Below are positions 56,331-64,000 of a stretch of 64,000 nt of DNA, piece by piece. Source of the DNA: Datura wrightii (taxonomy: Eukaryota; Streptophyta; Magnoliopsida; Solanales; Solanaceae); the NCBI GenBank assembly GCA_035772735.1, contig JASDFA010000001.1:58543001-58607000 (forward strand), written 5' to 3'. Positions within the stretch are counted from its first letter, which is position 1. The number at the start of each line of letters is the position of its first letter. Under the pieces are notes generated by a model. It was not told the DNA's origin. It ran no database searches and was given only the letters and a program-made list of their open reading frames with translations. A program made the translations under genes and the position numbers.

Positions 56331-56522
56331 TATGAATACCCATCATTCGATCCATTTATATATCAAGATGTCATGTTAAGAAGATTGGTAAAATGCCAAC
56401 AAAGAGAAAAGCAAAAATTTATATAATATACATACAAAAATTAATTACAGAATAGCGGAATAAAAATCCCAACCAAAACTAATTAATCAATATTCAAGAC
56501 CCAGAAAACGGCACAAAAAACA
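56331..56522 (-). other. Leader and degenerate primer site of element E
   Basis: On the minus strand TGTGCCGTTTTCTGGGTC lies about 8 bases after the LTR end, comparable with the Athila site TGGCGCCGTTGCCGGGGA at 11 or so of 18 positions. No other function is visible in the leader. Confidence 0.45.
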
Positions 56523-58116
56523 TGATGTCGCCCAAGCGCACATGGTCGTCATGTAATACAGGACGGTGAAGTCCCCATTATCGATCCCCCGAAGACTTGT
56601 CAGATCAATCATTTAAGGTTAACTCTTTATTTCGCTACTCTAACAAAAACATATGTAAACAGGAAATGGTTTAGGGAATTAAACTACTAAACTTTAAATG
56701 AAAGTGACTAATAAACTAAGATTGTTGCAAACGTGTTTGTACTTCAAATGATGATGAAAGTCTAGGAAAATGGCACTTTCGCTACAAGTTGAGTTTTCAA
56801 GATGTAATTATGCAAGATAAATTCTTACTAAGGTTGCTAATTGCAAATTACTATCCCATTTCATGCCACTCTCCCGAGCATCCAAGAACTATCTCATGAA
56901 CCCTAACTCTTATATACTATGGTCACAGGAGAAACATGATACGATAGTTGTGGCTACTTGTATATCAACAAAATAAGATTGAAGGGTATAACCATATATT
57001 TAACAACAACTTCTAACCTTCAACTAATGGGCAAAAGGATCTTGAAATTCCTATTTTATATTTACTTTTAAATCTTTCGATTCCCTCTCCCAAGTTCAAC
57101 CAAAAGACAGCAGATTTACTCATAAGGTGATCAGTCTAGAGAATAAGCAATTAAAATGAGTAAATACACACTACCTTTAATGAAGAATCAGCACTAGCAT
57201 AATCAATTTATCAAACTTCAACCATCAACTATGACCAAAACCCTAGAATGGGCGTTTAGCCCCTCATGTTCAAGCTGAAAAACAAAGATATCATCATCAT
57301 TCAACATAAAATGATAAAGAAAAGAAGAAACCTAAGTAGGAACTTGTCTCTTCTCGCGTTACAATCATTTCTATGATCAAACAAAATGATGTAGGATTAC
57401 TAATAAATGACCTAGATGATATATTTATAGTTGAGCCCTCAAATAACGCGTTTGAGCTTGAGTGATTAGCTTTAAAATCCGCAAAATCCCTCCCGAAATG
57501 AGTCTAGCACACCGCACCCTCCATAGCCCCATGTTTGGCTCAAAATTTCCTCTAAAGTTGAGCTCCGGGTGCCCCACTCTAGCCATAGCACCAAGGAGTT
57601 AGCAAAATTTGTGAACATCTGAACCCCTCTATGCTCCACTCCATCCACAACACTAGAGTGTTAGTTAAATTGTTGAGCATTAGAACCCATCTGGCGCGCC
57701 ACTCCATCCACAGAACCAGAATATTGAGAAAATCTCCTATGTCTGGGATCTTCAGGCGCTCTACACCTCTCATCTCGCCAAGGTGTTGATCAAATTCTCA
57801 TTTGAATTTTGGGTTCTGGTGCCCCACGCCATCCATAGAACCAACATTGGTGCATATTTCTCTGAATTTCAGGGGTTAGGCGCGCCACACCATCCATAGC
57901 CCCAGGCTAACTTTCATGAACGCTTCTTTCTTCATACCTCCGGTCATTTTTGGGTCCTTTTTCCTTGGTTTCCTGCTCAAAACATCCAAAAAAATTGTTA
58001 GCTCACAAGACACAAGAAAACATGAACTCATGCATTTCATAAGGATTATGAACTCAAAACAAGGAAAAATATATATAAAAACATGGAAAATGGGATTAAG
58101 AATACGCCCAACATCA
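56523..58116 (-). repeat. 5' LTR of element E
   Basis: In + orientation it begins TGATGTCGCC and ends CCCAACATCA, giving TG...CA over 1594 bp. The last 370 bp match 37863-38230. The part 56967-57529 is repeated at 58518-59079. A cluster of GGCGCGCC-like and CACCATCCATAG words occurs at 57540-57900. Confidence 0.8.
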
Positions 58117-58517
58117 ATAACATACGAGCATGAGTGTAAACACGAGCCAACATCGTTGAACCATCTATACATAATTTTAAAAAAAGCATCTAAACATCTG
58201 ATGAGATGACAGGACAACACCCCCAACTAGCTTGATATGTCTGAACTAAAGGCATAAACAGAAGTTACCTGATCAAAACTAACGTCCTCGGATCATGAGG
58301 ACTCACCAAAACTGGGATAGATCTAGACTGAGCGGGAGTGCGCTAATGACGGGACTGTGACGAATCACCCAAACCTCTATCATGAGAAGATATAGCTTAG
58401 AATATGCGGTCAGTACTTGAAATGTACTGAGTATGTAGAGAAAGTAAAACATGCTAGTAATATGATAGTCTGAAATCAGGAATATAAAACAAGATAGAAC
58501 ATGAGCATAAGGACAAT
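58117..58517 (-). repeat. Chromovirus LTR fragment like 18100-18450
   Basis: It includes CCTCGGATCATGAGGACTCA and GGTCAGTACTTGAAATGTAC, aligning with 18218-18340. It sits between the E LTR and a second partial E LTR copy. Confidence 0.65.
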
Positions 58518-59079
58518 ATGTTAAATAAGATTGAAGGGTATAACCATATCCTTAACAACAACTTCTAACCTTCAACTAATGGGCCAAAGGATCTTCGAAT
58601 TCCTATTTTATATTTACTTTTAACCCTTTCGATGCCCTCTCCCAAGTTCAACCAAAAGCAAACAGATTTACTCATAAGGTGATTAGTCTAGAGAATAAGC
58701 AATTAAAATAAGTAAATATACACTACCTTTAATGAAGAATCAGCACTAGCATAATCAATTTATCAAACTTCAACCATCAACTATGGCCAAAACCCTAGAA
58801 TGGGCGTTTAGCCCCTCATGTTCAAGAGGAAAACAAAGATATCATCATCATTCAACATAAAATTATAAAGAAAAGAAGAAACCTAAGTAGGAACTTGTCT
58901 CTCCTCGCGTTACAATCCTTTCTATGATAAAAAAAATGATGTAGGATTACTAATAAATGACCTAGATGATATATTTATAGGGTGAGCCCTCAAATAACGC
59001 GTTTGAACTTAAGTGATGCTTTAAAATCAGCAAAATCCCTCCCAAAATGAGTCTAGCACACCGCACCCTCCGTAGCCCC
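58518..59079 (-). repeat. Second, partial copy of the E LTR
   Basis: It aligns closely with 56967-57529 (for example ATGGGCGTTTAGCCCCTCAT) and stops at CCGTAGCCCC, where the Tekay-type LTR begins in mid-sequence. Confidence 0.8.
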
Positions 59080-61249
59080 CAAGCTATCTCCAAGAACTGA
59101 AACAAACTGACAACACAAAACTGAAAAATAGACACCCTCGAATGATGAGGACTCACCTAAGGTAGGGCTAAAATAAGCTGATAGGGGAAGCGAGCTATCG
59201 GTGAGGCTGAGCTAGATAACCTGAACCTATATCATAAAATGATATAGCATAGATTATGCAGTCAGTACTTTGAATTTACTGAGTATGCAAGGTAAGTAAA
59301 AACATGCTTAGTAATTGTTAATTGAAATCATGCATATAAGTATAAATCATTAGATCATGAGAGTAGGGATTGCATGTTGAACACTGTATCTGAGACATAC
59401 ATAGTCATAAGCTGGTTATCATAACTGAATATATTGACCCAAGATTTAGAAATAGAAATCATATGACTTGTCATAGTTGAAATCATAAGTAAAAGCTCAT
59501 AAACTGATCAATGGGTCAAATTTTTTATAAAACATAATATCATAAATCATGAACATAAGTAATTGAAATCATTAGGAACAATGGGAGACTCATCGTAATC
59601 AAAACCACCATGATAGAGCTTACGTGATGCCCCAACTATCACACTCAAGTGGGCAGAGCCATGGAAAACCTTGTCAGGGCTAAGGACGCTACAATGATAT
59701 CTATATCAAGCTGAGGCTCCTTAGGGCAGGGGGAAAACTCTCTTGAGAGATCCCAAACATATAACATAAACCTACTTTGGCACGTAGTTCTAAGAATAGG
59801 GACACTGTACCCCAAGCCTACTCTGTGTCAGACACTACTCCAAAAAATATGCATAGTGTTGTTTGTCAATGAAGCTGAAATCATAATTGCATGCACAGTA
59901 CTCACATTGTTTCTCAACAAAGCTGAAATCATAATCTATACATAGCCTAAAATCTAAACATTAGGAGTCTTGACTCCAAAATATATTAGAAGTTGTATTA
60001 GGAGTCTTGACTCCAAAGCATATGATAAGTGATCTTACTAGCCTTGTCTAAATCATAAAAACATACTTAACTTGTATGGGCTTGCTCAAATCATAAAACC
60101 ATGTATACTTGAAATAGACTTCATAAGTCAAAATCATGGATTTATATATAGAAAGTTTATAAATATTCATTCATGCTAGATATCTCATCATAGTTGAAAT
60201 CATGAATTATAAGGTTGACTTTTCATAAAACTTGCTTAATAGGGAATAATTTCTAATAACTTAAAATCATGAATTTATAATCAAATTGTGTATAAAATTT
60301 GCCCATTAGACTTAAAACATACTTTAGAACATGAGGAGATTAGACCCATAAACATATCATAGAGAATTTTATAAAATTGGGTTAAAACCCTATAAATCCA
60401 TATAATTGAATTCATGAACTTGTGGAGAAATTTAGGCAAGAGGGTGGAAGAAAACTCTCATTCGTAGCCCTATATACCTGGGTAAACTGATCCTCAACTA
60501 GCCTTGAAAGCCCAAGAGAATTGGGGAAAGAATTGAGAGAGTTCTAGCTTGATCTTGAAGAGGGTTCTTAATACTTGCATGCACGGGAGTCTTATGCATT
60601 AGAATATACTAAACCCTCTTAAAACACTCCTTTTGGGCTAAAAACGATATAGTTTAGGAATTAGGATCTTATAAATTATTAAAACACCCTTAATGATTCA
60701 TTTGGAGAATGGACACTTCTAATTACAACGATCCATCCAACGAGTCGTTGTAGAATACAATGGCTCATTGGATCGTCCGTTGTTCCTTGGGGAAGTTCTG
60801 GTACTAGGCAGATTCCCTCAGCAACGATTAACAAATGGGTCGTTACATGAAACGATGACCTGCCACTTATTCCATTGTTATCACTACCTTACCTGCCTTC
60901 CAAAATTCAGACAACGGGTCCCCATAATGGGTCTTTACTCACCCTAACGGGTTGTTACTCTCCCTAATGGGTCATTGAACCCGTCCATTTTTACTTATCC
61001 ATATGTTAACCACTTATTGGTCTCCATTCAATGACTGCTCACAACGACCCGTTAGATCATCCACTGAGTCGTTGCTAGGCTCGTTGTTTCTTTGAGGCTT
61101 AATAGTCACCTTGCAATGAGCCGTAACCACGGATCAGTCTATGCCACCACGACTCATTCCTTGAGTCGTTTTGTGGCCCTGGTGCATTTTTCTTGATTTT
61201 CTCTGGTTTAATCCCTAAGTCTAATCTTTGCGACTTTTGGGGTCTCACA
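59080..61249 (-). repeat. Second copy of the 7219-9659 LTR, outer 260 bp missing
   Basis: It matches 7478-9659 almost base for base by eye. It ends GGGGTCTCACA and is followed by X sequence exactly as in copy 1. It is part of the long direct duplication. Confidence 0.85.
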
Positions 61250-62633
61250 ATTTTGCTCACAGTTTCAGAGATAACATTCACAATTCAATCAATTTAGAAT
61301 AAAATCAAAAAACATGAATAAGTCATTACAATCTTTAACACAATCATTTTCCTATGACTAATTAGTCGTATTGCTGATCCACACAGTTATACATCATTAT
61401 ATATAGACTAACTCCTCGTGATCATTACATGTTATCTTTCTTGTGATTTATCAATTTTCCAAGTCTCACATCCTCTGTCATAATAATGAAATACACAAGG
61501 TAACCTTCATAATTTGTCAATTCAACCTTTCCTATCTTTTCACATAAGGTTCTATCACATAAATAGTTTCTTTCAAATTTTGATCAAATATTGTTCATAT
61601 TAGACCCCATGTCGAGACCACTTACTTGCGCCCATAATCATCCCTCACAAGAAAATTTTGTTAACACACAATAATCATTTTAAGGCAATCCAGATTTAAT
61701 TACTTGAGCCTACTATGGTTTCTTACAATTACCCGTTCATTCCTTAACTCGTATTAATTTTAAGCTAGTTAATTTATACTACTAGTGTTACGTTTTAGTT
61801 CATAACTATTAAATTACAACATTAAACTCCTATACCCATGCTAGGTCTGATCACCTCCCTTCTTTCCTTTATATGTACTGTTAGAATCATTCACCCAGGA
61901 CTATTGCATCAAGATCATACAACCAAAATTTACAATCCAGAGCAATTACAATCATCAGTCATCAAAAGATTCTATGAAATACATCACCTCGAGAATATTT
62001 TATCAAGAACACCACATTAAGAATACACCCCTAATATTAGTTATCAAGTAGGTTTCACCTTTCCTCAGGTTTTCATGCTTAGGTTTAATCCTTCAATTCT
62101 AAGTTACGTCTCTATAGATTTTTCATCACGTCATCATATTTGATAATCCCTCTACCCTCATCAATTGTATATTAATGTACACATGTATACGATTCACTAA
62201 TTATAGTCTAACACAAGTTAAGCCATAACCTACCTGGGTGCCAACATAATGCCAAGAAAGTGATGGGATTCCATTTCTTACTTTGAATCCGATGCTTCTT
62301 GAAGAATTCTACCGGGGAGGATGGCAATGTTTTCCCTTCTCTAGCCACCCTCTTCTTTTCTCTTGCTAAAATAACTAGGATTTGTCTTCAGGGAATTTTT
62401 AATGAATAAACCTTATTACAATAGGATTTAGGTTATAAGAAGTAGGAAAACGTAGAGCTCTACTTTGCCTCTCCTACTGCAGCGATGTGTGTTCCACTGC
62501 AGTAGTCCCTCTATGGTGAGAAGTGTCCCCTTTTTAGTTTCAATGCAATGAATATTTCCATCCTTAACAAAAGTATTATCACTCCCATATAAAATTTTAA
62601 ATTCCCGCGTCAATGTTGTCAGGGTGCTATAAC
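61250..62633 (-). repeat. LTR of family X, copy 3
   Basis: It matches 9660-10684 and keeps about 70 bp (near 61440) and 250 bp (61660-61935) missing from copy 1. It ends at the G LTR start as in copy 1. Confidence 0.75.
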
Positions 62634-62763
62634 TGTAACACCCTAAAACTTTCCTAGACCACACTCAGACTTTGCATAAAAAAACAGATAGAACTAGAAA
62701 ATTTTATCTCAAAACGATCGAGGTAACGAGTCATTGTCAGAAGTAATGACCCATTGTCTGAGT
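62634..62763 (+). repeat. Stub of the 5' LTR of a second G copy
   Basis: It begins TGTAACACCCT and matches the first 130 bp of the G LTR (10685-10814). It then jumps to the RT of G. Confidence 0.8.
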
Positions 62764-64000
62764 CTTGAAATGTGAATTCTAGCTGAAGTCTGTGGCTTTT
62801 CTCGATCATGTGGTCTCAGTTGAGGGCATTTAAGTAGATCCTCAAAAGATAACAGTGGTGAAAGACTGGCCAAGACCTACTTCCCCAATAGATATCAGAA
62901 GTTTCTTGGGTCTAGTCGGTTATTACCGACGGTTTGTAGAAGGGTTTTATTTTATTGCGTATCCTCTAACTAAACACTTAGAAAAATGTGAAGTTTCAGT
63001 GGTAAGATGCATGTGAGAAGAGTTTCCAAGAGCTGAAGACACAACTCACTACAACACCAGTTTTGACCTTACCAGAAGAATAGATGGGTTCATGGTCTAT
63101 TATGATGCTTTCCGAGTTGGCCTTGGTTGTGTTCTAATGTAGCAGGGTAAGGTGATAGCTTATGCCTCTAGACAACTCAAGGTTCATGAGAAGATCTATC
63201 CGACTCATGATCTAGAATTGGCAGCAGTGGTGTTTGCGTTGAAAATATAGAGACATTACCTTTATGGGGTTCACGTGGATATTTTCATCGATCATAAGAG
63301 CCTTCAATATGTGATTAGTCAGAAGGATTTGAACCTTCATCAACGAAGGTGGTTGGCGTTATTGAAGGATTACGAAATAAGTGTGTTGTACCACCCGGGT
63401 AAGGCAAATATGGTGGGGGATGCCTTGAGTAGAATGTCCATGGGGAGTGTTGCTCATGTTGAAGAGGGCCGAAAAGAGCTAGCAAAGGATATTCACAGGA
63501 TAGCTCAGTTGGGGGTGTAGATGGTGGATTCAGCTAAGGGCGGAGTAGTATTGGAGAGTGGGTCAAAATCCTCGTTAGTTGTTAAGGTTAAGTCAAAGCA
63601 GTATGAAGATCCCATACTGCTTAAGCTGAAAGAAGCAGTTCTAAGAAAAGAAGTGGAGACTTTCTCTAAAGGGGGAGATGGTGTGCTTCGTTACCAGGAA
63701 CATACTATGTGTTTCAGATGTAGATGACTTGAGACAACGAATACTGGTAGAAGCACATAGCTCCAGATACTTTATCCACCCAGGTGCCACTAAGATGTAC
63801 ATGACCTATGGGAAATCTACTGGTAGAACGTCAGGAAGAGGGATATAGCAGAATTTGTGGCTAAGTGACCGAACTGCCAACAGGTTAAAGTTGAACGTCA
63901 GAAACCTAAGGGTATGACTCAGGATATCATCATACCCACGTGGAAATGGGAAGAAGTGAATATGGACTTCATTACAAGTCGACCTTGTACTCGTCAGCAG
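62764..64000 (+). pseudogene. Second G copy pol: RT C terminus, RNase H, start of integrase (cut by window end)
   Basis: 62764-63175 matches 15699-16113 (RT connection, FLGLVGYYRRFVEGF near 62906). RNase H then continues beyond the truncation of copy 1: VKVIAYASRQLKVHEK-type sequence, THDLELAAVVFALK, then from 63275 MDIFIDHKSLQYVISQKDLN and SVLYHPGKANMVGDALSRMS. The linker (VDSAKGGVVLESGSKSSLVV) has a stop at about 63518. The zinc-binding part of integrase (EAHSSRYFIHPGATKMY) is near 63750-63800. There are further frame changes after it, and the window ends near the first catalytic D. Confidence 0.8.

Larger units (their letters stand above)
37863..58116 (-). mobile_element. Element E: minus-strand Athila-like element without pol, twice interrupted
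   Basis: Read on the minus strand the order is 5' LTR (58116 to 56523), a degenerate primer site, a gag-like ORF (56330 to 56082, resuming at 44469), a 3' region (to 43640, resuming at 39906), a polypurine tract and a partial 3' LTR (38230 to 37863). With the two inserts (39907-43639 and 44470-56076) removed, the internal domain is only about 2.9 kb. No protease, RT or integrase is present. The 3' LTR is cut by element B. Confidence 0.65.

Overview
This window is plant nuclear heterochromatin built almost entirely of nested, decayed Ty3/gypsy LTR retrotransposons. I see no intact host gene, tRNA, rRNA or CRISPR array. The element types point to a large-genome eudicot, most likely Solanaceae (pepper, tomato or potato type). 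They are Tekay/Del-type chromoviruses primed by initiator tRNA-Met, Athila-like elements with a tRNA-Asp-type primer site, and relics of the so-called putative plant transposon protein (PTP). The species call is inference; no single-copy marker is present. Every coding region carries stops or frameshifts, so all are called pseudogenes.

Layout. 1-5700: 3' part of an Athila-type element (A) with a PTP pseudogene, a long 3' noncoding region and a complete 3' LTR. 5701-10684: a chromovirus LTR fragment and another LTR (family X), which is split by a 2.4 kb solo LTR with the target duplication ATTTC. 10685-16113: + strand chromovirus G (5' LTR, Met primer site, gag, protease, RT, part of RNase H). 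16114-17689: unassigned. 17690-19700: minus-strand chromovirus leader and LTR. 19775-22722: + strand chromovirus H pol and start of its 3' LTR. 22723-26069: an 80 bp RT scrap, LTR I and a second X LTR. 26070-28560: a second PTP relic (K) with its upstream region.

28815-37862: the best-preserved element, minus-strand chromovirus B, with gag, protease, RT, RNase H, integrase and a chromodomain-type tail. Its 5' LTR holds a 445 bp insert that looks like mitochondrial DNA. 37863-58116: minus-strand element E, which has LTRs, a primer site, a gag-like ORF and a 3' region but no visible pol. It is interrupted by a composite insert (39907-43639) and by a nearly full Athila-type element F (44470-56076), whose own 5' LTR contains another chromovirus LTR.

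58117-64000: a mosaic of LTR pieces, then a direct duplicate of the 7.5-10.8 kb region fused by a 4.9 kb deletion to the RT/RNase H of a second G copy, which runs off the window.

How the parts relate: the elements share a few modules, namely gag, pol, an optional PTP third ORF, a purine-rich block near the 3' end and clusters of short palindromes in the LTRs. They have exchanged, duplicated or lost these modules. The points most worth following are the family-specific palindromes around an ACGA-C/G-TCGT core, the conserved purine block, the LTR-end plus primer-site cassette fixed inside two F-family copies, the pol-less element E, the putative splice acceptors before both PTP ORFs, and the organelle-like insert.
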